From contig JADEWQ010000056.1 of assembly GCA_015207585.1 (NCBI GenBank), positions 1-35,418 of the forward strand: 35,418 nucleotides of DNA, read 5' to 3'. The notes below the pieces were generated by a model. The model saw nothing but the letters and a program-made list of their open reading frames with translations, was not told the origin of the DNA and did not search any database. Origin of the DNA: Pleurocapsales cyanobacterium LEGE 06147 (lineage in GTDB: Bacteria; Cyanobacteriota; Cyanobacteriia; Cyanobacteriales; Xenococcaceae). How positions within the stretch are numbered: the first letter of the stretch is position 1; every line of letters starts with the position of its first letter. Of the stretch, positions 24,409-32,893 are shown piece after piece. A program made the position numbers and the translations under genes.

Positions 24409-26856
24409 ATGGGTTTTTTCCAACAACTATTACTCCAGTTAAAATTCGTACTCAAGTCACTATTTTTTTTACAATACACACCAAACACATTATTTTATTC
24501 CTATAAACGCGATCGCTTAGAAGAGAAATATCTTCCCAAGCCATCCTCAGAACCGTTCGCGCCACCAGGAAAATTAGTCGAAGCGACAGCAACAGACCGA
24601 GGTGCTTATTTCTACTTTGAGCAGGCAGAACTGGACATCTCTTTTCTGACTCCCGATCTAGTACGAGTAAATTGGTTTCCCGGTCTTCCTCCCATTCCCT
24701 ATGCCATTGCCAAACAGGATTGGGATGTCGTGGAAACAACCTTGACAGAAAGAGACAACGGTTGGGCAATCGCTAGTGAGGCTTTAACGATTGAAGTTGG
24801 CATCGATGGCAGCCTTACTTTTAGCGATGAAGCAGGACAAATCTGGCGAGAAGAACTGCCCCCCGAAAGACAGGGAGAACAATGGCTGCATCGAGCATGC
24901 TTGCGTCCACAGGAACATATTTATGGGTTAGGAGAACGGGCATCCTCTCTCAATTTGCGAGCCGCCAAAGATGAACGACAAAAGCCTAAAACATATCAAA
25001 TCTGGAATTACGATCCGGCGGGTTCTTATTCTCCAGGAACCGATCCGATGTATATTTGCATTCCGCTTTACTTAGGATTGCACGATCGCGGCAGCTATTT
25101 AATTTTTTACGAAAACTCCTTTCGCGCCGAATTTACCTTTGCCGATCTAGCAACTGCCCAGTTTGAAGGGGGTTCCCTTCGTTACTACGTTACAGTTGGT
25201 CAACCCCCACATCTAATCGAACGCTACACTCAGTTAACGGGTCGTCCACCACTTCCTGCTCGTTGGGCATTAGGCTATCACCAATCCCGTTGGGGATATC
25301 GTACAGAAGCAAACGTTCGAGAAGAAGCGCGGGCATTTCAAACCCATAATTTACCCTTAAGTGCTATCCATCTCGATATTGATTGTCAAGTAGGGCATCG
25401 TGCCTTCACTATTGACCCCCAAAGATTTCCAGAACTTGCCAGCTTTACCCAAGAACTAGCTAAATTGGGCGTACGCTTCATTGCCATTAATAATCCTGGC
25501 ATTAAATACAGCCGTCATAATAATCTCTTTCTAGAAGGACAAATTCTCAATGCCTTTTGCACCTATCCCAATGGCGAACTGGCGCTCGCACCCGTTTGGG
25601 CAGGTCGAACGGTATTTCCCGATTTTACTAACCCTCTAGTTCGTGCTTGGTGGAGTCGTCAATACGCTTATCTTCTGGATGTAGGCGTATCTGGATTTTG
25701 GCACGACATGAACGAACCGGCGGTATTTGTTTATTGGGGCGATCATTCTCTGCCTAAAGTCACTCAACACTGTTTAGAAGGAAGAGGAGGCGACCATCGG
25801 GAGGCACATAATGTATACGGGTTGCTGGAAGCGGAAGCTGCTTACGAAAGTATCCGTCAATATCGACCTCAACAACGACCTTTTATCGTTTCGCGATCGG
25901 GTTGGGCTGGGTTACAACGCTATGCTTGGACGTGGACGGGAGATACAATTTCTACCTGGGAAGCATTACGTCAGACAGTATCAACGGTAGTAGGATTGGG
26001 GCTATCGGGTATTCCCTATACTGGACCCGACATTGGGGGCTTTCAAGGCAATCCGACCGCAGAAATTTATTTGCGTTGGTTTCAGATGGCAACCTTTCTC
26101 CCCTTCTATCGGACCCATTCCTCTACTAGTGTCGAACCTCGTACCCCCTGGAGTTATGGCGAACCTTACTTGAGCATTATGCGTCGCTTTCTTCAATTGC
26201 GATATCAATTGATGCCTTACTTTTATACCCTAGCTTGGGAGGCGACTCAGAAAGGATATCCACCCGTACGTCCTCTTTTTTGGTTCAATTGGGAAGAGCG
26301 ATCGCTTTGGGATGTAGAAGATGCTTTTTGTCTTGGAGATGCGCTGCTAATCTGTCCTATCGTCCAAGAAGCAAAGCCAATCTCTACAACAGAGTTTCGT
26401 TCGACACGCACTATCTCTTTACCTGCCGGACGCTGGTATAACTTCTGGGATGACACCGTTATTGAAGGAGGGAAAACAACTCAGCTAGAAGTTTCCCTCG
26501 AACAGATTCCTCTGTTGGTTAGAGAAGGTAGTATTTTACCGATGGAAAAAGAGAAGCAATTGATTCTCCACCTTTATCCACCGCAATCTGGGAAGAGTGA
26601 AGGATATGTGTATAGCGATCGCGGAGATGGATACGGAGAATCTCGACTCGATCGCTTCCGTTTGCTTCGCAATGGCGAAAGTTTAGAACTTATTTGGGAG
26701 CGGCAGGGAAACTATGATTTTCCCTATCAAACCGTGCAATTGAATATACATGGGGTGTCAGTGCAGCAAGCTTGGGTAGATGAGCAAGAAGCGATCGCAC
26801 AGAGACAACAATTACAATGCCATTTGTTTAGACGAGTTCGCTTTAGCTGCAATTAA
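24409..26856 (+). CDS. Glycoside hydrolase family 31 alpha-glucosidase
   Basis: GH31 enzymes hydrolyse terminal alpha-glucosidic bonds by a retaining mechanism. The 815-residue protein has an N-terminal beta-sandwich (GLGERASSLNLR), a TIM barrel and C-terminal beta domains. The nucleophile is Asp433 in GFWHDMNEPAVF, and the acid/base is Asp512 in TWTGDTISTWEALR. Also seen are SRSGWAGLQRYAW, GIPYTGPDIGGF and FYRTHS. The start chosen is ATG 24409 (MGFFQQLLLQLKF); a longer frame from 24301 adds 36 residues read through a repeat and the intergenic region and is unlikely. It is probably cytosolic, acting on maltose-type sugars or glycogen products, but the exact substrate is unknown. Confidence 0.94.
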   Translation: MGFFQQLLLQLKFVLKSLFFLQYTPNTLFYSYKRDRLEEKYLPKPSSEPFAPPGKLVEATATDRGAYFYFEQAELDISFLTPDLVRVNWFPGLPPIPYAIAKQDWDVVETTLTERDNGWAIASEALTIEVGIDGSLTFSDEAGQIWREELPPERQGEQWLHRACLRPQEHIYGLGERASSLNLRAAKDERQKPKTYQIWNYDPAGSYSPGTDPMYICIPLYLGLHDRGSYLIFYENSFRAEFTFADLATAQFEGGSLRYYVTVGQPPHLIERYTQLTGRPPLPARWALGYHQSRWGYRTEANVREEARAFQTHNLPLSAIHLDIDCQVGHRAFTIDPQRFPELASFTQELAKLGVRFIAINNPGIKYSRHNNLFLEGQILNAFCTYPNGELALAPVWAGRTVFPDFTNPLVRAWWSRQYAYLLDVGVSGFWHDMNEPAVFVYWGDHSLPKVTQHCLEGRGGDHREAHNVYGLLEAEAAYESIRQYRPQQRPFIVSRSGWAGLQRYAWTWTGDTISTWEALRQTVSTVVGLGLSGIPYTGPDIGGFQGNPTAEIYLRWFQMATFLPFYRTHSSTSVEPRTPWSYGEPYLSIMRRFLQLRYQLMPYFYTLAWEATQKGYPPVRPLFWFNWEERSLWDVEDAFCLGDALLICPIVQEAKPISTTEFRSTRTISLPAGRWYNFWDDTVIEGGKTTQLEVSLEQIPLLVREGSILPMEKEKQLILHLYPPQSGKSEGYVYSDRGDGYGESRLDRFRLLRNGESLELIWERQGNYDFPYQTVQLNIHGVSVQQAWVDEQEAIAQRQQLQCHLFRRVRFSCN

Positions 26857-26963
26857 CAAAACTGGTTAATATTCGTAAACCGATCGCTTTAATGGCGATG
26901 AAATATTGCAAAATGTAACTTTAAATCAGCCAAATAACGCCAACTTTTAGTTACACTAACACT

Positions 26964-26986
26964 CTCCTATCTTTAAACCATAGGAG
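26964..26986 (+). promoter_or_regulatory. Inverted repeat in the acsF leader
   Basis: CTCCTAT (26964-26970) and ATAGGAG (26980-26986) form a perfect 7-base inverted repeat 50 bases before the acsF ATG. It could be a leader hairpin, a regulator site, or a weak end for the GH31 transcript; no T-run follows. Function is a guess. Confidence 0.35.
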
Positions 26987-27036
26987 AAGGTGGAATTGTA
27001 TCTAATGTTGCAAAAACAGAATTAAGTATAACGATA

Positions 27037-28113
27037 ATGGTAGACACCCTTAAAAAACCCCAGTTTGAAGAACTTCGTCCAGGGATTAAAATCCCTGCCA
27101 AAGAAACTATTCTCACTCCTCGCTTTTACACTACAGACTTTGAAGAAATGGCGAAGATGGATCTTTCAGCTAATGAAGATGAATTGAGAGCCATCTTAGA
27201 AGAGTTTCGTACCGACTACAATCGCCATCATTTCGTACGGGACGAGGAATTTAATCAATCTTGGGAGCGCATCGATGGTGAAACCCGTAAATTATTTGTT
27301 GAATTCTTAGAACGTTCTTGTACGGCAGAATTTTCTGGCTTTCTGCTTTACAAAGAATTAGGTAGACGCTTAAAAGATAAAAACCCCCTCCTGGCTGAAA
27401 TTTTTACGCTGATGTCGCGGGATGAAGCCCGTCATGCCGGCTTTCTCAATAAAGCGTTGTCTGACTTTAACCTTTCTCTAGATTTAGGTTTCTTAACCAA
27501 GAGTCGTAAATATACCTTCTTTAAACCCAAATTTATCTTCTACGCCACCTATCTTTCCGAAAAGATCGGTTACTGGCGTTATATCACTATTTACCGTCAT
27601 TTAGAGGAGCATCCCGAAGACAGAATTTATCCCATCTTCCGCTTCTTTGAAAATTGGTGTCAGGATGAAAATCGCCACGGCGACTTCTTTGATGCCATTA
27701 TGAAAGCTCAACCTCAGTTCCTAAACGATTGGAAAGCCAGACTGTGGTGTCGTTTCTTCCTGCTGTCGGTTTTTGCCACGATGTACCTTAACGATATTCA
27801 ACGTTCCGGTTTCTATGCTTCGATTGGCTTGGATGCACGGGAGTACGACAAACAAGTTATCGAAAAAACTAACGATACGGCAGGAAGAGTATTTCCTATA
27901 ATTTTGGATGTCAACAATCCAGAATTTTATGGACGGTTAGAAACTTGCATCACCAATAATGAGCAACTGAGAGAAATTGATAACTCCAACGCACCTAAAT
28001 TGGTTAAGTTAGTCCGCAAGTTACCCCACTATGTCTCCAACGGTTGGCAGTTCCTCAAATTGTATTTAATTAAGCCAATTCGCGTAGATTATCTAGAGGG
28101 TACTGTTCGTTAA
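27037..28113 (+). CDS. acsF: Mg-protoporphyrin IX monomethyl ester oxidative cyclase
   Basis: AcsF (ChlA/CHL27) is the aerobic di-iron cyclase that forms ring E of chlorophyll from Mg-protoporphyrin IX monomethyl ester, using O2. The 358-residue protein is full length and starts [20 protein letters not shown]. The di-iron ligands lie in the carboxylate/His helices: [32 protein letters not shown] and [15 protein letters not shown]. The C-terminal part ([19 protein letters not shown]) is family-typical. It is monocistronic, with a strong terminator 26 bases downstream. This is a core chlorophyll gene, and identity is certain; the partner Ycf54 is not in the window. Confidence 0.98.
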   Translation: MVDTLKKPQFEELRPGIKIPAKETILTPRFYTTDFEEMAKMDLSANEDELRAILEEFRTDYNRHHFVRDEEFNQSWERIDGETRKLFVEFLERSCTAEFSGFLLYKELGRRLKDKNPLLAEIFTLMSRDEARHAGFLNKALSDFNLSLDLGFLTKSRKYTFFKPKFIFYATYLSEKIGYWRYITIYRHLEEHPEDRIYPIFRFFENWCQDENRHGDFFDAIMKAQPQFLNDWKARLWCRFFLLSVFATMYLNDIQRSGFYASIGLDAREYDKQVIEKTNDTAGRVFPIILDVNNPEFYGRLETCITNNEQLREIDNSNAPKLVKLVRKLPHYVSNGWQFLKLYLIKPIRVDYLEGTVR

Positions 28114-28138
28114 ATAGCAATAATTATTTAGATTTTAG

Positions 28139-28165
28139 AGGTTCTGTTTTTGCAGAACCTTTTTT
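28139..28165 (+). terminator. Rho-independent terminator of acsF
   Basis: AGGTTCTG (28139-28146) pairs perfectly with CAGAACCT (28153-28160) across a six-base loop, followed by TTTTT. It begins 26 bases after the acsF stop. Confidence 0.92.
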
Positions 28166-28195
28166 ATTCAGGCTTTCAAAATGACATAAATAAGA

Positions 28196-28609
28196 TTAAC
28201 TTAAGTCTAAGTATGGGATGAACAAATCTCTTTCCTCTGGAACAAGACGCTTTGGACGCATTGTTTGCGTATCAACAAACAAGCCTTTTTGAACCCCTTC
28301 AGCCGCAACTGCCTGTTGGCTGTTGTAGAAACGGAATTGCATGGTTGCAGAAACATTTCGCAACTCAGACAGCCAAATCTCAACTCGAACGCGATCGCCT
28401 AAATGTAAAGGTGACTTATAGGTAATACTGGTTTGAACCAAAACTGGTGCAAATCCTTGCTTGAAAATTTCATGGGTTGGCATTCCAACCGCTTCAAGCA
28501 GTTTAGTTCGCCCGATTTCCATCCAGTGAATATAGACAGCATTATTGACGTGTCCCATGAAGTCAATTTGGTAGGAATAAATATCCAAGTCAAAGAAGAT
28601 TTTTTGCAT
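28196..28609 (-). CDS. Acyl-CoA thioesterase, 4HBT hotdog family (YbgC/FadM-like)
   Basis: This 137-residue hotdog-fold protein has the YbgC/FadM motif YQIDFMGHVNNAVYIHWMEI near residues 13-32, with catalytic-type Asp16 and HVNNAVY. These enzymes cleave acyl-CoA or acyl-ACP thioesters in the cytosol; chain length cannot be judged. The ATG at 28609 gives the usual N-terminus. It is divergent from a TetR-type regulator, with two identical operator-like sites between them, so it is very likely the regulator's target. Confidence 0.88.
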   Translation of the reverse strand: MQKIFFDLDIYSYQIDFMGHVNNAVYIHWMEIGRTKLLEAVGMPTHEIFKQGFAPVLVQTSITYKSPLHLGDRVRVEIWLSELRNVSATMQFRFYNSQQAVAAEGVQKGLFVDTQTMRPKRLVPEERDLFIPYLDLS

Positions 28610-28642
28610 GGTTTACTTTTAATTCGAGGAAGCAATTGATAA

Positions 28643-28658
28643 GTCACTATTCAGTGAC
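28643..28658. promoter_or_regulatory. TetR-type operator, site 1
   Basis: GTCAC-TATTCA-GTGAC, a perfect 5-base inverted repeat with a 6-base spacer, 33 bases upstream of the thioesterase start. It has the same arms and spacing as site 2, set 27 bases away, and lies between the divergent pair, as expected for an autoregulated TetR family operator. Confidence 0.75.
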
Positions 28659-28669
28659 AAATTATCATA

Positions 28670-28685
28670 GTCACTAGCAGGTGAC
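28670..28685. promoter_or_regulatory. TetR-type operator, site 2
   Basis: GTCAC-TAGCAG-GTGAC, with the same arms and spacing as site 1. The flanks also agree (AGTCACTA before, GTGACAA after). It ends 19 bases before the regulator's ATG, where it could block its own transcription. Confidence 0.75.
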
Positions 28686-28704
28686 AAGTAGGTAAAAGAA
28701 ATTT

Positions 28705-29310
28705 ATGGCGCGTGACAAGGAAGAAACCAAAGCTCGGATTTTGGCAGCTGTCGGAAAACTATTAGCCGAATCTGGCTTTAAGAGCTTAGGAGTGAATGCA
28801 ATTGCCCGCGAAGCTGGTGTTGATAAGGTTTTAATTTACAGATACTTTGGAGGGTTACCGTCTCTGCTCCGATGTTTCGCTCAGGAGGGAGGTTACTGGA
28901 TTGCACCTGAAGAGTTGATCGGCGATGAGTCCGCCGTTGAGGCTGAAACTCTGGCAGATTGGATGACTTATCTGTTACTAGGATTTCTGAGCGATTTGAA
29001 GGAACGCCCAATTACACAGGAAATTTTAAGATGGGAATTACTAGAAGGAAATGAGCTTACCCATGAACTAGCGAATGTGCGTGACCAACTAGGTCTAGCT
29101 AGTCTAAGATTTCTCGAGCAAAAGGGTTCGTTTCCTCAAGATAAGGATATTCCTGCAATCGGTGCCGTTTTAATTGCAGGAGTTGTCTATCTAATACTAC
29201 GGACTAAAGTTAGTAATACGTTTATGGGAATAGACTTCAGTTCATCTACAGGTTGGCAGCGAATTGAAGCGGCTCTTGAATCAATCATCCAATCAACTAT
29301 TCAGGATTGA
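28705..29310 (+). CDS. TetR/AcrR family transcriptional regulator
   Basis: The 201-residue protein has an N-terminal TetR helix-turn-helix (about 9-55; ILAAVGKLLAESGFKSLGVN, then IAREAGVDKVLIYRYFGG) and an alpha-helical ligand domain. TetR proteins are usually repressors released by a small hydrophobic ligand; with a thioesterase as neighbour, an acyl compound is possible. Two GTCAC-N6-GTGAC sites precede it. The ATG at 28705 gives the standard N-terminus. Normal length, intact. Confidence 0.92.
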   Translation: MARDKEETKARILAAVGKLLAESGFKSLGVNAIAREAGVDKVLIYRYFGGLPSLLRCFAQEGGYWIAPEELIGDESAVEAETLADWMTYLLLGFLSDLKERPITQEILRWELLEGNELTHELANVRDQLGLASLRFLEQKGSFPQDKDIPAIGAVLIAGVVYLILRTKVSNTFMGIDFSSSTGWQRIEAALESIIQSTIQD

Positions 29311-29341
29311 ATGAATATATCAGATATGATATAAATAACGC

Positions 29342-29683
29342 ATGAATGAAAAGGATAAGCCTTTGGTGTGGTTGCATGGTGAGGTCAAAACACCTCCCTT
29401 TAGCCAAGAAGCACGAATAGAAGCAGGAGTTTTACTGAGACGGTTGCAACAGGGTAAAAACTTGGGACTGCCACATTCAAGACCAATGCCAAGTATCGGG
29501 GCACACTGCCACGAACTACGGATTCGAGACGCAGACAAGAATTGGAGAATCATCTACCGGATTGATGACGATGCAATTCTGATTCTTGAGGTGTTCGACA
29601 AAACGACTAGAGCAACACCCACCAGCGTTATCGATATCTGCCAAAAACGACTCAGCAAGTACGACAAAGACACACAGGATTAA
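29342..29683 (+). CDS. Type II toxin of the HigB/Gp49 (RelE-ParE-like) family
   Basis: This 113-residue protein has the phage-derived Gp49/HigB-like pattern: WLHGEVKTPPFSQEARIEAG, LRRLQQGKNLGLPHSRPMPS, CHELRIRDADKNWRIIYRID and ILEVFDKTTRATP. Toxins of this group cut mRNA on the ribosome. It is followed after four bases by an HTH antitoxin, the HigB-HigA order (toxin first). A plausible promoter (GATATGATATAAA) lies just before the ATG. It is intact by length; toxicity is assumed from the family. Confidence 0.87.
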   Translation: MNEKDKPLVWLHGEVKTPPFSQEARIEAGVLLRRLQQGKNLGLPHSRPMPSIGAHCHELRIRDADKNWRIIYRIDDDAILILEVFDKTTRATPTSVIDICQKRLSKYDKDTQD

Positions 29684-29687
29684 GCGT

Positions 29688-30002
29688 ATGGAAGAAGCCA
29701 AAAGAAAAAAATTGGGAGAAAAAGGCTGGACGGTTGGAACTGTTTCAGAATTTTTAGACCTTACTCCAGAAGAAACTACGCTCATTGAAATTAAGCTGGC
29801 TCTCAGTCGTCATCTCAAGAAACGACGACAAAAATCAATGACCCAAACAGAACTGGCAGAGAAATTACACTCCAGCCAACCCCGGATTGCTAAGGCTGAA
29901 AATGGTGATGCTTCGGTTTCTATTGAATTATTAATTCGGGCAATGCTGGCGACAGGTGCAACCCCTCAAGAAATTGGACAAGTTATTGCACAAGTGGGTT
30001 AG
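29688..30002 (+). CDS. HTH antitoxin (HigA/XRE-like) paired with the upstream toxin
   Basis: The 104-residue protein has a C-terminal XRE helix-turn-helix (about 50-90; MTQTELAEKLHSSQPRIAKA, then ENGDASVSIELLIRAMLATG). The N-terminal half (TVSEFLDLTPEETTLIEIKL) is typical of HigA-like partners of Gp49 toxins. The start is the ATG at 29688, four bases after the toxin stop; a longer open frame from 29586 overlaps the toxin and is rejected. It probably neutralises the toxin and represses the pair. Confidence 0.88.
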   Translation: MEEAKRKKLGEKGWTVGTVSEFLDLTPEETTLIEIKLALSRHLKKRRQKSMTQTELAEKLHSSQPRIAKAENGDASVSIELLIRAMLATGATPQEIGQVIAQVG

Positions 30003-30109
30003 ACTCGAACACTTACAGATAAGTCTGATGTACTGTCCCAACCGAAGACTTAAGCAGCTCAAAAGTTACCACAAACAATAAGGGAATTTTTAAGCGATCG
30101 CAATTACAT

Positions 30110-30238
30110 TTAATTAAACTTTTGTTGACGTGTAATTTGATGGCGAAAACGTACTAAAAATACAATTGCTGCGATCGCCATGAAAAATCCAATCAAAACT
30201 GAGAACAGTACTGGTTCCCATTTCTTGCTGACTCTCAT
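30110..30238 (-). CDS. Small single-helix membrane protein
   Basis: This short frame reads MRVSKKWEPVLFSVLIGFFM and continues AIAAIVFLVRFRHQITRQQK, then FN and stop. It has a basic N-terminus, one membrane helix (about 10-30) and a basic tail, 42 residues in total. A GAGAGG element lies eight bases before this ATG; another ATG six bases upstream has worse spacing. It follows the flavodoxin gene by 30 bases on the same strand. It is not recognised as a known family; coding status is likely but unproven. Confidence 0.55.
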   Translation of the reverse strand: MRVSKKWEPVLFSVLIGFFMAIAAIVFLVRFRHQITRQQKFN

Positions 30239-30268
30239 TTTCATTGCCTCTCTGCAATGGTCATGATT

Positions 30269-30931
30269 CTACCCCATTGCAGGAGGAGGCGTACTCTCGT
30301 CCCTCTGTTGTGCAGCCCGTGCCATTTGAGCAAACATGGCTTGCGCTTCCGGAGAAGGAGCAATATTGCCTCGCGCAAACAGGTCTTGATTTTGCAAAGC
30401 AGCCGCAACCCGTGCAACATTCGCTCCATGATGCCACCCTGCTCTGGTCATTTCATCGGTAATGCCAACTGGCTCCATCGCTAGACCACCAGAACGCGCT
30501 GCTGGTCCCCAATGCATCCCCGCCACTTGAAAACCCGGTGTTGTCTTGGGAAAAGTAACTAATACCATCCCTCCAGCTGCCATCGCACCCATCATGCCCA
30601 GTTGAGCGAGTTCACAGCCTGCACCCATATTTCCATAGCCACCACCGACAGTAAAAACACCACCGACTTTTCCAACCATCTCATCCGTTAACCATAATTG
30701 CTCAAACACGTTCTCAATGAGCATCTGGATGCGTGAATCTGCATTGCGGTGGCGTACGGGTGAACCTAAAATAATGGCGTCAGCCACACGTACATCAGCT
30801 TGAGTCACGTCTGTAGCTAATTTGAGAATAACTTCTGTTTCTTCAACAGATTTTGCACCATTAGCAACAGCATTTGCCATTTTTTCAGTGTTGCCAAAGG
30901 TGGTGGCGTAAGCGATTAGTACTCTCGTCAT
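30269..30931 (-). CDS. Flavodoxin-family NAD(P)H-dependent oxidoreductase (WrbA-like)
   Basis: This 220-residue protein has the FMN phosphate loop TTFGNTEKMA at 10-19, the isoalloxazine loop SPVRHRNADSRI, and FTVGGGYGNMGAGCELAQLG. The arrangement fits the flavodoxin/WrbA-type quinone reductases, which reduce quinones by two electrons. An ABM monooxygenase gene precedes it by 54 bases on the same strand, and an AraC regulator lies beyond. This recalls the mdaB-ygiN quinone pair of enteric bacteria, so a quinone or electrophile stress function is a reasonable inference. Intact, ATG start. Confidence 0.85.
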   Translation of the reverse strand: MTRVLIAYATTFGNTEKMANAVANGAKSVEETEVILKLATDVTQADVRVADAIILGSPVRHRNADSRIQMLIENVFEQLWLTDEMVGKVGGVFTVGGGYGNMGAGCELAQLGMMGAMAAGGMVLVTFPKTTPGFQVAGMHWGPAARSGGLAMEPVGITDEMTRAGWHHGANVARVAAALQNQDLFARGNIAPSPEAQAMFAQMARAAQQRDESTPPPAMG

Positions 30932-30985
30932 TCTATCTCCCTTTAATCATTCCAATAACTTGGAGGTTAAAATTGAAAGAGTAAA

Positions 30986-31300
30986 TTAAGCTTCAACGGA
31001 GTATTCAACGGTATACAAAGCTGGATCGCCTTGAGCAATCTGTTGAATGTGCTGCTGAAGTTCAACAAATGCTGGAACATCTCGCGCAGCTTTGGCGGCG
31101 GCTTCATCACGCCACTGGTTGTAGTTGGTAAGGCGGGTGGAATCAAAGCTGCGATGAATGCTGGCAGAAACAAAGCCTGGGACGTTACGTATCGTCTCGA
31201 TGCCCTGTTTCACAAGCTCTACAAGCTCATCCCAGTTTGCAGGATCGAGGCGATAAACGTTAATCACAGTTACCCCTTTACCTGGCTCAATGGTCGGCAT
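30986..31300 (-). CDS. Antibiotic biosynthesis monooxygenase (ABM) domain protein, YgiN-like
   Basis: This 104-residue protein has the ABM dimeric ferredoxin-like fold. The text VTVINVYRLDPANWDELVEL, IRNVPGFVSASIHRSFDSTR and TNYNQWRDEAAAKAA is family-typical, including Tyr-x-Gln-Trp. These small cofactor-free proteins oxidise quinols or similar aromatics. It lies upstream of the flavodoxin-type reductase in one apparent operon. Intact. Confidence 0.87.
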   Translation of the reverse strand: MPTIEPGKGVTVINVYRLDPANWDELVELVKQGIETIRNVPGFVSASIHRSFDSTRLTNYNQWRDEAAAKAARDVPAFVELQQHIQQIAQGDPALYTVEYSVEA

Positions 31301-31426
31301 ATCGCATCTTCCTTTATCAGTTTAAGTTGCTCTGGAGCTTCGGAAAACAACGAAATTGTGTGAAACAGCATAACGTGATAGCCGAACCTTTGTCTTGAAC
31401 ATTCCTGCTAATTTTGAAGATTCTTG

Positions 31427-32287
31427 CTATCTTTGCCGGAACTCGTTTGGAGTCACGCCGACAAAATGCTTAAATTGACGGGTAAAATGGCTCTGATCTG
31501 CGAATCCGATAGTGTCAGAAATCTCTGCAATTGTCAGCTTCTCTCGCTTCAATAATTGCTTAGCTCGTTCAATACGGCATTGGGTGATGTATCGGTAAAC
31601 AGGAATTCCCATTGACTGTTTAAATAACCTGGCAAAGTGATATTGGCTAATGCCAACTGCATTGGCGATCGCAGCAACGGATAACCGATCGGTCAAATAA
31701 GCATGAATGAAATCAATCGCTAACCTTAATTGATATTGAGAGAGTCCCCCAGAATATTTTTGAATCGACCAATTGATGCTGCCATAGCGCTTAAGCAAAT
31801 GTACAGCGAGCAAATTTGCTACGGAATCAGCATAATATCGACTATCTGCTTGAGAAATTTCAAGTTCAGTTTTTAGAGATAGCCCTAATTGCTCAATCAG
31901 TGGATCGATAATTCCAAATTGAGGAATAACGTCGATTAGCTCTGGTGTAGCTAATTCCTGCATAATTTTAGCAATGCGTTTGACATCCAGACGAAGCAAT
32001 ATGAATTCACCTTGTTGATGCCAGATCATTCTAGGATGAAGTCCCGGTGGAGCGATCGTGACGTTTCCCCTAGTGATGTAGCTGTGCAAGACTTGACCAT
32101 TGGATGCTCGCTCTAGTTCAACTAAATCTCCTAAGAATATGCTGATTACATAATCGCTGAGCATCATTTCAGGGCGCTGTTGAGCAGGTTGACAATGATG
32201 TTCAAGCAGTATTTCTGCCCAATTTAAACCTTGACTGGACAGCAAGGGTGGATGAGGTAAAGAGTTTTTGAAAGAAAAATCAGCCAT
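31427..32287 (-). CDS. AraC family regulator of the ABM/flavodoxin genes
   Basis: The start is set at ATG 32287 (MADFSFKNSLPHPPLL), giving 286 residues; an ORF extends to 32353 but adds a weak leader. The N-terminal half is a cupin-like sensing domain with no clear ligand. The C-terminal AraC domain (about 185-286) has two HTHs, the first in LSVAAIANAVGISQYHFARL and the second in LTIAEISDTIGFADQSHFTR, ending FVGVTPNEFRQR. It lies 126 bases upstream of the ABM gene on the same strand and is the likely activator of that pair. Confidence 0.9.
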   Translation of the reverse strand: MADFSFKNSLPHPPLLSSQGLNWAEILLEHHCQPAQQRPEMMLSDYVISIFLGDLVELERASNGQVLHSYITRGNVTIAPPGLHPRMIWHQQGEFILLRLDVKRIAKIMQELATPELIDVIPQFGIIDPLIEQLGLSLKTELEISQADSRYYADSVANLLAVHLLKRYGSINWSIQKYSGGLSQYQLRLAIDFIHAYLTDRLSVAAIANAVGISQYHFARLFKQSMGIPVYRYITQCRIERAKQLLKREKLTIAEISDTIGFADQSHFTRQFKHFVGVTPNEFRQR

Positions 32288-32353
32288 TAAACTCAGACTT
32301 ACAATTCCTTTTCTCAAGAAATCCTGTCGCAACCACGAGTAACCTTGATGCAT

Positions 32354-32626
32354 CCTAACTATTTATTATATGGAAACTTTCTGAATATCCACTCTGTATG
32401 GGATCAATTAAAGAATTTTTTCGTAGATCTACCCGATATAGAATGAGATCGAGAATCTTTCGGTATATTTGTCGGTGATATCCAGACTTTTTCTAAATAT
32501 TATTCCATTCGATCCGTGATGATTTAGTAGTTATGTAATGAGAATTAGTGAAATAAAGAGTTAAGAAATTAATAATTGATGTAAACTGAAAAAACCATAG
32601 GCATGGAGTTCTGAGGTATCGAAACA
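32354..32626. other. AT-rich intergenic region
   Basis: No gene, RNA structure or repeat that I can support. It probably contains the promoter of the minus-strand AraC gene. Confidence 0.4.
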
Positions 32627-32704
32627 ATGGAAGAACTCGCACAATTAAGACAACTGCTAGTTGCTGGTAACACCACAGAAGCGATCGCGCTTAGAATTAT
32701 CTAA
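32627..32704 (+). pseudogene. Short N-terminal gene remnant (DUF29-like text)
   Basis: ATG at 32627 opens MEELAQLRQLLVAGNTTEAI, then ALRII and stop. This resembles, from memory, the first 25 residues of small cyanobacterial proteins of the DUF29 or related kind, which then continue for about 120 residues. Here the frame ends at a TAA right after a HIP1 site, so only a stub is left. It sits immediately beyond the attC-like site. Confidence 0.35.
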
Positions 32705-32788
32705 ACTTTATTTTACTATGTTGGAATTGGAAGATGTTTATAAACTAACCGACCATTTAACATTGACCCCCACCCGTAACTTAACCAA

Positions 32789-32873
32789 CTAACGGTTTGC
32801 TCGAGCGGCTGCAAGTAACTTTCACAATGCATCAGAGGCTGTCGTCAGTCCGCTCCAAGCGAATTGTTATACG
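32789..32873 (-). other. attC-like recombination site 1 (integron cassette type)
   Basis: On the minus strand the site begins GTATAACAATTCGCTTGGAG and ends GCCGCTCGAGCAAACCGTTAG. The two arms are complementary (TAAC...CGCTTGGAGCGG against CCGCTCGAGC...GTTA) with one unpaired G in the first arm, the hallmark of attC L'' boxes. Length is about 85 bases, within the usual 57-141. It starts 20 bases after the stop of the VOC gene on the same strand, the normal place for a cassette attC. The terminal boxes only partly match RYYYAAC/GTTRRRY. Confidence 0.65.
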
Positions 32874-32893
32874 GTACAGTTGCTTGCTCACGA

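Noticed and set aside
31370-31420. Possible third attC-like site (CAGCATAACGTGATAGCC)
   Set aside because: Has a TAACG box but no complementary partner arm nearby.
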